Counted from the stretch's first letter, positions 35,440 to 47,811 are shown. The stretch is DNA of 64,000 nt from Portunus trituberculatus (GCF_017591435.1 NC_059301.1:34619736-34683735); one strand, 5' to 3'. The notes: generated from the letters alone by a model not told the origin. A program made the numbers and translations.

Positions 35440-36430
35440 TTGCAGGAAATCATGTTGGACAAAGAAGATATTGGAAGATTACTAGATAATTTAGATGTAA
35501 GAAAAGCAATGGGGCCAGATGGTGTATCATGCTGGGTGCTTAAAGAATGTCAAGGACAGCTGTTAGATCCAATTTGGGAAATGATTACAAGTCCATTAAA
35601 AGAAGGGAGAGTACCATGGGAATGGAAGAGAGCCAACATAATCCCAATATCCAAAGGAGGAAAGTCAACTGAGCCATTAATTACAGACCGGTGTCACTTA
35701 CAAGTGTTGTGGGGAAGTTATGTGAAATAGTTATCAAAGAAAAATGGGTTAAATATCTGGAAGAAAAAACAAGTTATAATGAATAGGCTCAGGACAGGAC
35801 AGTCATGTATGTCAAACTTATTAAATTTCTACTCAAGAATAATAGAAGGACTGGAGAGCAGAGAGGGATGGGTAGACACTGTATATTTGGATGTAAAAAA
35901 GGCTTTCAATAAAGTCATTCATGGCAGACTACTTAAGAAATTGGAGAGCATAAGAGGACTGCGAGGAACTTTGTTAGATTGGATAAGAAATTATTTGAAG
36001 GACAGTAGAGATGAGAACTGTGAACAGAGATACATACTCATGTTGGGTTAAAGTAACAAGTGGAGTGCCACAAGCGTCAGTGTTAGCCCCCATTATGTGC
36101 CGGGTACATATATGTAAAGAACATTCAAAATGGGGTAACCAGTTATATTAATTTGTTTGCTGATGATGCAAAGTTGCTAAGAGTAATCAGAACTCAAGAG
36201 GAATATTTGATGCTGCAGGTAGATATAAACAATATCTATGAATGGAATATGAAGTGGAAACTGGAGTTTATTGCCAAGAAATGTCACGTAATGGAACTAG
36301 GAAAGAATAAAAGAAGATGGGTATGGAACTATCTGATGGGAGAGGAACAGATAATGAAGACTAAAGAGGAAAAAGATCTGGGAGTGATTATACAGGAAAA
36401 TCTGAGTTCGGAAAAACACATAAGATATGT
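35440..36430 (+). pseudogene. LINE H2 ORF2, reverse transcriptase domain
   Basis: Pieces: 35440-35730 (AMGPDGVSCWVLKEC, then a frame change at the NYRPVSLTS site), 35779-36051 (RTGQSCMSNLLNFYSR, YLDVKKAFNKVIHGRLL, where the catalytic-region Asp is changed to Asn), SGVPQASVLAP near 36060 and LFADDAKLLR from 36150. It is inactive by several independent changes. Confidence 0.83.
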
Positions 36431-36445
36431 GGATTAGTATATAAA

Positions 36446-37790
36446 ATGTTGATTAATATTAGAGTGGCATTTCAATTCATAGAAAAAGATATGATGAAAA
36501 AAGTTATCACAAGCATGATATGTCCTAAGCTGGAATATGCAGCAGTGGTGTGGTCACTGAGCTCCAAAAAAAGATATAAGAAGATTAGAATGGATCCAGA
36601 AGATAGCTACAAAGATGGTGGCAGAACTAAAGAACCTAAAATACAGGGTGTTTCACGAGTTGTGGTACTTACTCAGGGATATGATAGTTTGGTGATGGTG
36701 AGTAAAAGATACTCTATACACATATAGTGGATTTTGCTTTGTTTTATCAAAAATGGTAAATGAAAATTAAGTGTGGCGAGCGGCCGGGTATGTGTTGCAG
36801 GGACCGCTCTCTCAGGCGGGACACAACCCATGCGGCGATATCTGTCTCTAGAGAAACATTAATTGAAAGTATACACTATGGGACTTGAAATCTTTAGAAA
36901 GGCTGCATCTAAAATGTTTCAATAATTTCATTAGCATTTAGAATACAGTACAATCATGGCAAATAATCATGAACCATGTCAGCACTTTATTCACCCAATA
37001 TCCTCCCAAAAGACTACATGGCAACTCAACGCAAATTTCAGTGTCGTGCCTGTGAGCAAAGTTTATTCCTCCACGCTACATACTGTAAGATGACACCGAC
37101 GTTTGCGTTGAGTTGTCATGTAGTCTTTTGGGAGGATGTTGGGTGAATAAAGTGCTGACATGGTTCACGATTATTTGCCATGATTGTACTGTATTCTAAA
37201 TGCTAATGAAATTATTGAAACATTTTAGATGCAGCCTTTCTAAAGATTTCAAGTCCCATAGTGTATACTTTCAATTAATTAATGTTTCTCTAGAGACAGA
37301 TATCGCCGCATGGGTTGTGTCCCGCCTGAGAGAGCGGTCCCTGCAACACATACCCGGCCGCTCGCCACACTTAATTTTCATTTACCATTTTTGATAAAAC
37401 AAAGCAAAATCCACTATATGTGTATAGAGTATCTTTTACTCACCATCACCCAAACTATCATATCCTTGAGTAAGTACCACAACTCGTGAAACACCCTGTA
37501 TAAAGAAAGGCTGAAGGAAATGGGACTGTCAACCTTACAAGACAGAAGAGAACCAAGAGACCTAATAACAATGTATAAAATAGTAAATAGCATTGAAAAA
37601 AATAGACAAGGAAGACCTGGTGCTGGTGACACAAGAAGGTGATCAAGAGGACATGTAAAGATTAAGATGTGTGAAGGATATTGAAAAATGCAGTTTTCCA
37701 CATAGGATGGTGGAAAAGTGGAATGCATTGAGTGATGAAATTGTTATAGCACATAATATGCATAACTTTAAAGAAAAATTGGATAAATGA
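36446..37790 (+). pseudogene. LINE H2 ORF2, C-terminal domain, interrupted by a hairpin MITE
   Basis: 36446-36641 reads INIRVAFQFIEKDMMKKV and ICPKLEYAAVVWSLS. After the element at 36644-37498 it resumes ERLKEMGLSTLQDRREPRDL and FPHRMVEKWNAL. Deleting the element with one TA restores the alignment with H1 at the YEERLKEM site. Confidence 0.8.
36644..37498 (+). mobile_element. Hairpin (foldback) MITE with mariner-type ends, 855 bp
   Basis: Two arms of about 390-405 bp are inverted complements with only a few differences visible, separated by a loop of about 40-65 bases. The tips are CAGGGTGTTTCACGAG and its complement. TA is present at 36642-36643 and 37499-37500; removing the element and one TA restores LINE H2. 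No ORF. A transcript through it would fold into a long double-stranded RNA. Confidence 0.9.
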
Positions 37791-37955
37791 AAACATGGAG
37801 ACAAGACACTATGAGCCCCGCTTGAACCCTGTACAACACAACCAGCTAAATACATATATAGCCTATATCTATATAAAGTAAGCAATATTTTCACAACACT
37901 GTCACTCTTAAATTGAAGTAAACTGTCAACATAATGAGGTTTTTCATCAGTTTAA

Positions 37956-38156
37956 CCTCTACAGTACCATGACATATTTCTATATTTATTCTGCTCACTA
38001 TTTGGTAATTTTATACTGCCTCAGAAATTTGCATGGGGATTGAAATAGTGAAGATTCTGGCCATTGATCTTCTGACCTTCATAAACCCTTCCTAATGTAA
38101 ATAAAATTGTGTAAACATGCTGAAAACTCATGGTAGGCATCCCATTACTGAAGGGG
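37956..38156. mobile_element. piggyBac-like MITE, 201 bp
   Basis: Flanked by TTAA at 37952-37955 and 38157-38160, the target duplication of piggyBac elements. Ends: left CCTCTACAGTACCATGA, right complement CCCCTTCAGTAATGG. Non-coding. Confidence 0.75.
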
Positions 38157-39039
38157 TTAACAACACTCATGCTGTACAAGATTTAATAATATAATGTGCT
38201 TGTCGCATTCCTTAGCTGATTAAACACCTCAAGTTCACAACAGACACACAGACTAGCGATTACTGACTGAGCATCTTGCTGCCTTTCCTTGCGGGCTGGG
38301 CAGAATCAAGAGGAGGAAGGGGATGGGAGAGTGAGACAATGTGACAGAGGTATTGTGACGAGTCTGTTAGTTACATTAAGTTGTACGAGACAAGTTTCCA
38401 TTCGAATGGAAACTGTCAGTCAATTAGGTAGAAGATTTCAAACATGAGATTAAAAAAACCTTATGGACATACAATTTCATACCAAACGTACCAAATATGG
38501 TATGTTCGTACCAAAATTGGCAACCCTCCCCACGATTTGTCTGTTATTGTGAGGCATCACCGTATTTGTGTTTCCGCCCCTCTATTGCCTGCTATAATGG
38601 ATATCATACCTTTGTATTCATCTATGATCATGCCATGAGGATCACCTTGACTCCGTGACACTGAGTGATAGTGAACTACTATAGGAATACTACTTCCCTT
38701 TGCCTAAACTATTCTCTTTAGAATTTCATCTGGCAGAGGAGAACTCAGTGGGGCATGTAATTCTCACTCATTCCCAGATTTTGCTTACTTACGGACTGTA
38801 TGTATTCCAGAGCAAACTGTTGTTACATAACTAGATGGTTTTTCAACACTGCCACCACCAACCCATTCTAACCCACCCTAACTTAACCTTACCATTTGAC
38901 ATCAATGTAACCAAAGAAATAAAACCTGTTCTAGCAGTTACGTCAAGAAATAGAATAATACTTACACAAAATATACATAAGTCCAGAGCGTCTCGTTACG
39001 GTTCCTGTCAGAAGTAGTGTGAGTGTGTGTGACGTCATG
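38157..39039. other. No gene recognised; contains a dispersed repeat at 38548-38690
   Basis: Bases 38548-38690 match both arms of the inner inverted-repeat element in part: TTGCCTGCTATAATGGATAT as in the left arm, and CATGCCATGAGGAT plus GAGTGATAGTGAA as in the right arm. The rest shows no coding potential; CTAACC-like words near 38870-38890 are too few to call telomeric repeat. Confidence 0.45.
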
Positions 39040-39160
39040 CAGTCAACTTAATCCGTGTTAAATAGACTAAAGCATTTCATCTAATTGAATCCCATAAAAT
39101 ATCAAGTCCTATTAAGTCGGAATTGCGTTATTCAAACTTGCTCTAATCGAGAGTTGACTG
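39040..39160. mobile_element. Possible short Tigger-like MITE
   Basis: Both ends read CAGTCAACT inward (left at 39040, right as AGTTGACTG ending 39160). 121 bp, non-coding. The flanking dinucleotides are TG rather than TA, so the call is weak. Confidence 0.35.
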
Positions 39161-39171
39161 TGTTTGTGTGA

Positions 39172-39328
<157 letters not shown>

Positions 39329-39339
39329 TCAATATAATA

Positions 39340-40683
39340 TATTCTGTCTGATCGCCAGTATGGCTTCCGTCAAGGTCGCTCTACTGGTGATCTTCTGGCT
39401 TTCCTTACTGAGTCTTGGTCATCCTCTTTGAGAGATTTCAGTGAAACTTTTGCTGTAGTGTTAGACATATCAAAAGCTTTTGATAGAGTCTGACATGAAG
39501 CTTTGATTTCAAAACTGCCCTCTTATGGCTTCTATCCTTCTCTCTGCAACTTTATCTCAAGTTTCCTTTCCGACCGTACTATTGCTGCTGTGGTAGACGG
39601 CTACTGGTCTTCTCCTAAACCTATTAATAGTGGTGTTCCTCAGGGTTCTGTCCTGTCACCCACCCTCTTTCTATTATTCATTAATGACCTTAACCAAGCT
39701 TCTTGCCCTATCCACTCCTATGCTGATGATACCACCCTACATCTTTCCACGTTCTTTCAGAGACGTCCAACCCTTCAGGAAGTCAACAGATCACGCGGGG
39801 ACGCCACAGAACGCCTGACTTCTGATCTTTCTAAGATTTCCGATTGGGGCAGAGAAAATCTAGTAGTTTTCAATGCCTCAAAAACTCAATTCCTCCATCT
39901 ATCAACTCGACACAACCTTGCAGACAACTATCCCCTCTTCTTTAATGACACTCAACTGCCTCCCTCTTCCACAATGAATATCCTTGGTCTGTCCTTTGCT
40001 CGTAATCTTAACTGGAAACTTCACATCTTATCTCTTGCTAACACAGCTTCTATAAAGTTAGGTGTTCTGAGGCGTCTCCGACAGTTTTTCTCGCCCCTCC
40101 AACTGCTTACTTTGTATAAGGGCCTTATCCGTCCCTATATGGAGTACTCTTTGCATGTTGGGGGGGTTCCAGTCACACAGCTTTGCTTGATAAGGTGGAA
40201 TCGAAAGCTTTTCATCGCATCAACTTCCCTCCTCTCACTAACTGTCTTCAGCCTCTTTCTCACCGCCGAAATGTTGCATCCCTTTCTATCTTTTATCGCT
40301 ATTTTCATGGTAACTGTTCTACTGATCTTGCTAACTGCATGCCTCCCCTTCATCTGCAACCTTGCTGCACAAGGCTTTCTTCTTCCTCTCATCCCTATTC
40401 TGTCAAATTCTTTAATGCAAGAGTTAACCAGTACTCTCAATCATTCATCCCTCTCACTGGTAAACTCTGGAACTCCCTCCCTGCATCTGTATTTCTGAAT
40501 TCCTACAACTTGTCTTCTTTTAAGAGGGAGGTATTGAGGCATTTGCTCCCCTAATTCTGGCTGACGGTTTTGGTATTTTTTTTGCCCTTTTTAGAGAGCC
40601 AGCACTCAAGTGGGCCTTTTTTAACCTTTTTTTTTTTTTTTTTTTTGCCCTTGGCTGGCCCTCTTCCCTACATAATAAAAAAA
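39340..40683 (+). mobile_element. BS/jockey-like LINE copy I, 5'-truncated
   Basis: Starts inside the RT, just after (TA)n, at DRQYGFRQGRSTGDLL, and ends with T-rich 3' UTR and a short A-run at 40676-40685. Unrelated at family level to the AC-LINEs; more C-rich and strongly T-rich on the coding strand. No RNase H domain is seen before the stop near 40554, which fits jockey/BS-like elements. Confidence 0.85.
39350..40554 (+). pseudogene. LINE I reverse transcriptase, palm to C-terminus
   Basis: Motifs in order: RQYGFRQGRST, VLDISKAFDRV then TGA at 39491 where Trp (of RVWH) is expected, INSGVPQGSVLSPTLFLLF, HSYADDTTLHLST (catalytic YADD intact), ISDWGRENLVVFNASKTQ, LGLSFARNLNWK, LYKGLIRPYMEYS. 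A frame change at about 40160-40190 moves the C-terminal part to 40183-40554 (KAFHRINFPPLT, FFNARVNQYSQSF, GKLWNSLPASVF). The 331-codon frame beginning 39503 therefore contains RT only in its first two thirds. Confidence 0.85.
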
Positions 40684-40685
40684 AA

Positions 40686-40850
40686 CAGTAATACTCCACT
40701 TAATGAACAGGATAGGGGGGGTGTCAAAGCTGTTAAAGAGCAAAATTCGATTAAGCAGTAATTTTCCCATAGGAAAAAATGGAAATAGGGGGGATGGGTT
40801 CTGGGCTGGTCCCCAACATACTGTATGGGTAAAAAAAAAAAAAAAAAAAA
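40686..40850 (+). mobile_element. Tigger-like element end fragment
   Basis: CAGTAATACTCCACTTAATG followed by about 140 bp matches the right end of the element at 30830-34042 in reverse: GTGTCAAAGCTGTT, TAATTTTCCCATAGG, CTGGGCTGGTCCCCAACATA. It breaks off at an A-run and (AT)n beside the assembly gap. Confidence 0.8.
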
Positions 40851-40856
40851 ATATAT

Positions 40857-40892
<36 letters not shown>

Positions 40893-40899
40893 ATATATA

Positions 40900-40976
<77 letters not shown>
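40851..40976 (+). repeat. (AT)n microsatellite, interrupted
   Basis: Mostly AT/TA with short CAC, GTG and TTTTAA interruptions, ending 24 bases before the gap. Confidence 0.95.
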
Positions 40977-40979
<3 letters not shown>

Positions 40980-41000
40980 TCGCCTTACTATCGCTTTAGC

Positions 41001-41500
41001 NNNNNNNNNNNNNNNNNNNNNNNNNNNNNNNNNNNNNNNNNNNNNNNNNNNNNNNNNNNNNNNNNNNNNNNNNNNNNNNNNNNNNNNNNNNNNNNNNNNN
41101 NNNNNNNNNNNNNNNNNNNNNNNNNNNNNNNNNNNNNNNNNNNNNNNNNNNNNNNNNNNNNNNNNNNNNNNNNNNNNNNNNNNNNNNNNNNNNNNNNNNN
41201 NNNNNNNNNNNNNNNNNNNNNNNNNNNNNNNNNNNNNNNNNNNNNNNNNNNNNNNNNNNNNNNNNNNNNNNNNNNNNNNNNNNNNNNNNNNNNNNNNNNN
41301 NNNNNNNNNNNNNNNNNNNNNNNNNNNNNNNNNNNNNNNNNNNNNNNNNNNNNNNNNNNNNNNNNNNNNNNNNNNNNNNNNNNNNNNNNNNNNNNNNNNN
41401 NNNNNNNNNNNNNNNNNNNNNNNNNNNNNNNNNNNNNNNNNNNNNNNNNNNNNNNNNNNNNNNNNNNNNNNNNNNNNNNNNNNNNNNNNNNNNNNNNNNN
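41001..41500. other. Assembly gap (500 N)
   Basis: Exactly 500 undetermined bases, probably a fixed-size placeholder next to an (AT)n tract. The RT part of LINE K should lie here or beyond. Confidence 0.99.
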
Positions 41501-42268
41501 ATGATGGGCGTTAGAATAGCCAACAACTAGTCTGTTGCCCGAAAGCTGGGTTATTAAAGATGTAATGTCATCATCAACAATGGGGATATTGGGAGGTAAG
41601 TAGAAGGAACAGAGAGCCAAATACGTGTCGTTGAATCTCACCCTGCACGTGACAGCTTCCTTAGGTGTATTCGACGTCATTTCTGTTTGTGTCAGTGTTT
41701 TGTGTATGTATATGGCAACGCCGTGTCCCTAATATCTTCTTTACTGATGGTAGTGTTTTAGCACTGCAGGATCACGCTGATCCTGCAGTCTCGTCTCCTG
41801 TAGACAAAAATAACGGACGGGCTATGTATGTTTGCTAAAAGTGACAGATATGGGGTTTTGTTCTGAATACTTTTGCAGTTCCACTGTATCATTTATGTCT
41901 TAAGAGTTGTGGTGGCGGCCGTTTTTCTTAGTCCTTTTGCGCTCAGAGGCGCTGCGGGGGTACCTTTCCCGGCCCTTACTAGTATTGACATCCATTGGTT
42001 CATCAATTGTTAACTCCCCATAGTTGGTCGAGAGGGAGCGAGCATGTGAACCCCTCCTCCACGGCGCGGGAGCTGCGACGACATGAGAAAGGCGTTGGCG
42101 TTCAAGTTTCGTTAATTATAATTTATTAGCTTTGTGTCTTTTCAACCTTGCTGGGAGTACGAGAAATGGTGACAGGTATGGAGCAGAGGAAGTGATAGCA
42201 GTAGAAGTTTTAGTAAAAGTAGTTTTGGCAGATGATGAGGCAAATGCTGAAGGGGAAGCTATGGTAAT
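41501..42268 (-). mobile_element. LINE K, downstream segment (ORF1 end and endonuclease start)
   Basis: On the - strand: a low-complexity Ser/Thr/Ala region (42298-42116), TIDEPMDVN, SASERKRTKKNGRHHNS as the ORF1 end with a stop, then NCKSIQNKTPYLSLLANIHS beginning ORF2. A frame-broken endonuclease follows with LQETRLQDQ, GHGVAIYIHKTLTQTE, LALCSFYLPPNIPI and VVGYSNAHH, where GDFNAHH would be expected. It continues into the gap. This is the continuation of K from 48326-49870, separated by LINE J. Confidence 0.75.
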
Positions 42269-42453
42269 AGATGGATGGATGGTTTTGGATGGCCGCAACT
42301 ACATAGGTCATGTAGCGCCTCTACAATATAGTCAATACTGATAAAAATTAAAAACAATTAAAAACAATAAAATAAAAGGTAACTAAAAAGAAAACTAAAA
42401 TTACAAAAGTTAAATAAAACATTAAAAATACATATAATAAAATAAAATAAAAT

Positions 42454-45400
42454 TCATACATTGGGGAGAAGCCCAGCTTCTCCCAGGTACCTGTACACGT
42501 CATGGCCGGGGGCCAGACATGCTACACCAAGCACCTTTGAGAGATCGTAGACACCGCTATCGCTACTGCGACACCGGTAGAGGTAGCGGTGTCGTAACTC
42601 AATAAAACTAGGGCACTCACCAAGCAGTCATCACAATAAGGTTGTGGGTCCCTGGTCAACAGGTACCTTTGTGTAAGGTACGTGTGACCTATACGCAGTC
42701 GCGCCAATAAAGTCTGTGCACGGCGATCCCGGACATGGGTGTATGTCCACTGAGGGATAGAGGAATTAGTGATCTCTCCCATTTTCGAGGTTGCGACCCC
42801 CGTTAGCCATCTCCTCTGCCAAATTACTGCAACTGCCTCACGAACTAGAGGAAATACATCTCGAAACGGAACAGTGGCAAGAGATGGAGCGCGACTTGCT
42901 GCCTCTTTAGCGAGGCGATCTGCGTGTTCATTCCCTGGAACACCAACGTGACCAGGGACCCAACAGAACCCAACACGATATCCTCGTTGGGTAAGAAGAT
43001 ATAGCCACTCCAGGGCTGATAAAACCAAAGGGTTAAGGGATATAGTGCAAGAGAGAGAAGTAAGAGCACTGCGACAGTCACTAAAAATTGTAAAAGACGA
43101 AACCGGGAGAGTAAAAATTATTTGTAAAGCTAGAACTATGGCAGACAGCTCCGCAGTAAAGACGGACGCCACTGAAGGAAGGCTGCCACACCGATAAAAA
43201 GAGGGAAAACCACACTAAACCCAACGCCTGCGTCGGATTTGGAACCATCAGTAAAAACAGGGATATCATTAGAATGGATAAAAAGTGTTCTAAAAACCGT
43301 GTGTGGGACAGAGCTGGCAGAAAATCCTTCTTGCCATCCATGGCAGGAGGGCATAATGAGATAACAGGAAGCTGCCAATAACCAACTCGTGGGAGACGGA
43401 AAGAGCACACAGGAGTGGGGTCGATAGATAACCGCCATGAGATTTGCAACTCGAGGCCAAAAGGTTTAGGAGACTCGGTCGAGTGACATACGCCTGCGAA
43501 CGCGAGTCCCGCAACATTGACAGACAAGGGACAGAATCAGGAAGACGGTGGGTGCGAAACCAACACCGGAGCATCGAAGACTGGCGCCGGAGGTCGAGCG
43601 GCCAGAAACCAGCATCCACTAGAAGGCTAGGTATTGGAGATGTCCGAAATGCACCCGTAGCCAAGCGGACCCCAGCATGATGCACGGAGTCAAGCGCGTA
43701 GTCGTGCATCCGTTGCGGATGAGTAGATCTCACAGCCGTATTCCAGCTTTGGAAGTATGAGTGTACGGTGAAGAAGCAGCAACGTGTCCCTGTCCGCACC
43801 CCAAGAGGTGTGACTTAAAACCCGAAGAAGGGATAGTGCCGTCCCGACAAGACGCCTTAAGAGAACGGAAATGGGGAACCCAGGTGAGACGGTTGTCAAA
43901 CAAAGGCCAAGATATCGAGTCGCCTCCACGCATGAGAGGCGTCTATTGGCTAAATATAAATCGGGTCTGGATGGACACCACGGTTGCGACAAAATGCATG
44001 GCTACGGTCTTTGAGGTGGAGAATCGAAAACCGTTCATGTTGGCCCAACTGGACACCCTATTGATCGCCAGTTGGAGCTTGCGCTCAATCAGTGACATCC
44101 TAGCAGCAAAAGAGATGCACAAGTCGTCCACATATAAAGAGCTGTGAACGCCATCCGGTAGAGTATCTATAACACCATTTATTGCAACTGCGAATAGCGT
44201 AACACTAAGAATACTTCCCTGTGGGACACCGTCATTTAGAGCAGTAGCATCGGAGAGAACACTCCCCACTCGAACCCGTAAAAGACGTCTGGATAAAAAC
44301 TGCTGGATAAAAATAGGAAGGTGGCCACGAAGGCCAAAATTAAACAAAGACTGTAAAATGCCATGACACCAAGCCGTGTCGTAGGCCTTCTCCAGGTCAA
44401 AAAGACTGTTACTTGATGGTGGTGATTAGCGAAGGCCTCACAAATGGAAGACTCTAGGGATAAAAGAGCATCAGTAGTAGACCTCATCTTTCGGAAGCCG
44501 TACTGTACCGATGACAAGTACTTCCCCTCTCCAAGTACCACATGAGTCTTACATTTACCATCTTTTCTAACACTTTACAAATACAGGACGTCAAAGATAT
44601 AGGACGGTAGTTCGTAGCCTGGAGATTATCTTTCCCAGGCTTCGGAAATGGGAGAACCACTGCCACAGCCCAAGAAGATGGAAAGTCACCGGTATGCCAA
44701 ATCATATTATAAAGATTTAATAAAAGTTAAAAGCACGGTCAGACATGTGGCGCAAGAAGGCATAAGGAATATCATCTGGACCAGGAGAAGAGTCATGACA
44801 CTGGGACAAAGCAGTCCGCAACTCGGAGGCAGAGAAGGGACATTATAAGACTCCCCTCCAGCGGAAGAAAAATTTATGCCGAGAGATTCCATTCTCTGGC
44901 GGTGACGTGCGCCCGGGCTGCAGGATGCCTCCGGGAAACACTGGCAAAGTGCTCCGCGAAGAGGTCGGCGACAGTCCTAGGGTCTGCCACCGTTCGCCCA
45001 GCAGACAACAAAACTGGTGGGGAAGGAGCAGAATACTTCCCAGCAATTCGGCGGACTTTGTTGAAGAGTAAGAGGGTGCGGCATTAATGGAAGAGACATA
45101 AGCTTTCCAAGAGGCTCTTTGTGCCTCTTTCAAAACGCGAGCTCGGCAGCGCCGAAAAGCTTCCAGGCACTGCGGGTCCCCACGATGTCGCCGGAGACGA
45201 GAGAAAGCTGCCCGTTTCTCTTTCACAGCTTTAGTGCATGCTGCGTTCCACCAAGGAACGGGACGCTTAGTAAAGCGACCTGACGTCCTAGGGATTGTCT
45301 GAAGCGCTACTGAAATAAAAATCGGTAAAATAATCAACAGCCTCAGCACAAGTAGAAAAGTCAGCCAACGGACGGATAAAAGAGCTAAGGTCTGTGAATC

Positions 45401-46060
45401 GAGATCAATCTGCCTTGTCTAAAACCCAGGGCCGGGACTGTGGCTCAGAGTTCACAGATTGTAATAAAATCGGAAAGTGGTCACTACCGTGTAAATCCGG
45501 TAGGACCCGCCAATTAAAATCAAGGAAAGAATTAGATGTACACAGAGAAAGATCGATAGCTGTAAAAGTCCCAGTAGGACTGTGGAAATGTGTAACATCC
45601 CCAGAATTTAAAATCTCCAATCCCTCATCCTCAATAAAAGAACCGATTAAAACCCCACGAGGATTACTAGCACCTTCATCCCACAATGGGTGACGGCCGT
45701 TAAAATCTCCCAAAAGAAAATGGGGAGTCAGCTGACGCACCAGGCCGTCAAGGTCACCCCTGGAGACAGGAAGCCGAGGAGGAGATATAAACTGCAAATA
45801 GTGTAGGATCGTCCCATAAAGACCTTAACAGCAACCACCTGAAGGGAGAGTTGAGTTGCAAGGGGACAACAGGTATATCCTGACGGACTAGAATAGCTGT
45901 GCCACCGTGGTGGCCCTGGTCAGGAAAGGAGTGCTAAAAAGGCACGATAGCCAGGAGGACTAGAATAAGTACTATCACCTAGCATAGTCTCTTGTAGAGC
46001 TACACAGGCTGGAGAGAACTCCGACAGCAAAGCTCGGAGTTCCCCACGAGGCGCGAAGGC
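42454..46060 (-). pseudogene. LINE J ORF2 (endonuclease, RT, RNase H)
   Basis: Endonuclease: LYLPPRLPVSRGD, LLGDFNGRHPLWDEGASNPR and LHGSDHFPILLQS (45797-45405). RT: YRPISLTSCICKVLEKMV (about 44620), FRKMRSTTDALLSLESS (44480), NDGVPQGSILSVTLFAVAIN (about 44220) and SLYVDDLCISF (44130), with the catalytic YVDD intact. RNase H: FTDGSKSDAGVG (43260), FTAELSAIVLALQ (43150), FSDCRSALTSL (43075) and GNEHADRLAKEA (42915), covering all four acidic positions. The C-terminus YDLSKVLGVACLAPGHDVY ends at TGA 42454. Many frameshifts; inactive as read. Confidence 0.85.
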
Positions 46061-46062
46061 CT

Positions 46063-47811
46063 CTACAGTTCCACTGTAGAAGCTTGAAGATGACTATTTG
46101 GTGCAGTGGACGGGCGAGCCTTTTGGGGCTGCCCGTGACTGACCTGACTAGAAATAATCAAACGACAAGAAGACACCGGGAGTTGAGATGTGCCGGGTCG
46201 TTGGACCACAGCCTTTCGGCCTATCGGTGGGTGATGCGAAATATCATCACTTCTACCGGTCCTCCGAGGACGAGGATCAGGTAGGACTGCACTTTCCGAT
46301 ACAGTGGGTCCACGAGGGACGGCTGTGACAATATCATCGGACGTCTCCATGCTAAGACCGTCCTCATCACAAGTAGCCCGATCTGAGACCGAAGGCGTCA
46401 CAGAAGGATAGACAGAAACAACTAGAGCTACCATTGCAGAGCGGTCCCTGGAGGACTCACGGTCACGTGCACCGGAAGAAACCTTAGATTGTTTAGGCTG
46501 AGCTAAATCGATCGATTCCGCAGAGCCGCGGTGCCGTTTGGAGATACAGGTGGCAAATGGACATCTACTATATGGGTGACTTTGGTCAAGTCCATACTCA
46601 ACCGAGTCATCGGACAAAAGGGCAAACCTATTGGCCAAATGAACAGGTTCGCCCGCCCCAACAGAGCGAGAGGTAGCAGGAGGAGTTGTTTTCAGACCGG
46701 CAGACTCAGCTGAAGAGCGAGCGGCCAAGGAAGCATAGGATGTCGCACCAGTACCGTCCTTTTGGCGGTACAGGAGTTCGCGGCGGGCGCTACCTAGACT
46801 GATGAACTGATTATTAGCAAGCTGTAAAATGTCCTCCTCCAGGCAATAATTTGGGCATTGCCTGGAACGTACCTGGTGAGCATCACGGCAATGAAAACAA
46901 TAAGCTGCATTGCAATGCTCCTCAGAATGTGAGTCTAGTGCAGAGCAATTACCACATCGAGAAGCTTCCTTACACGAGCTTTTGCCGTGACCGTACCCAT
47001 AGCATGAGAAACACTGAAGAGGGCGAGAAACAAAACGCCTCACCCTAAGATTGATAGGACCGATATTAACACGGTCAGGAAGGGTGGACCCAAAAAGGTG
47101 AGAAGGACCATGTTGGAGGAGTTCCTCATCTTAGTCACCTTTTGGACTGAGTTAGGACACATTGCTAGTATTTCCTCCTCAGGAAATTCATAGAGATCCT
47201 GACTGTACACACAACCTTTACTGTAATTAAAGGTGGGATGAGCCTTAACAGTCTCAAACATGCTGTCAGAAGGGCATGGGAGATGTTGCAACATCCTTGC
47301 CTGCGTGATATCTTTGCTCGCACTAGCACCCCCTTACAATATTTCTTGAGGTTTCCCTCAGGAATCGTGCCGATCTCTTTGGACAGGTACCGGGAGGCAT
47401 GGATGAAATTTTCGCGCCCATTTCTGTAGTACGCCACAAACCAACGTGGAGGCGGGATCTGGCGGACTCTGGAACTGAATTGTCTAAGTAGCTTTCAAAA
47501 ACATTTGGGATTCAGTTTTAAAGCCATGGCTGGCGAGGGGCAGAGATGCTACATGTTCATAAGCTAAACGGGCTTCATCACATGACATAAACATAGCAGC
47601 GGTTAGAAGGAAAGTCCTTATCATAAACCAGTCGAATGCGAACAACCGTACCATACGCCTTGAGAAGTGAGTGCAAGGCATGATAGGAAAATGATGGATT
47701 AACATTTACCATCACAAGGGAGTCATATGCAGCAGAAATGCGTCCCTCAGAAGAACTTCCAGAACAGGAGACTGCTGTGGGAGGCCCTTGTGGAGGGAAT
47801 CCTCCTTCCAC
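46063..47811 (-). pseudogene. LINE J ORF1 (RRM-like and CCHC zinc-knuckle gag)
   Basis: N-terminal piece 47811-47578 reads SLVMVNVNPSFSYHALH and RIRLVYDKDFPSNRCYVYVM, which looks like an RRM-type fold. Middle pieces in other frames give WFVAYYRNGRENFIHASRYL and PTFNYSKGCVYSQDLYEFPE. The last, 47043-46063, is open for 326 codons: RVRRFVSRPLQCFSCYGYGH, CGNCSALDSHSEEHC and CFHCRDAHQVRSRQC give three zinc knuckles, followed by a Ser/Pro-rich tail ending at TAG 46063. Role: RNA binding and particle formation. At least three frame changes. Confidence 0.82.

Noticed and set aside
38860..38895. Interstitial telomeric repeat (TTAGG/CCTAA-like)
   Set aside because: Only a few imperfect CTAACC words, no regular array.
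40825..41680. ORFs crossing the N gap
   Set aside because: Undetermined bases are read as open; only the real sequence on each side was interpreted.
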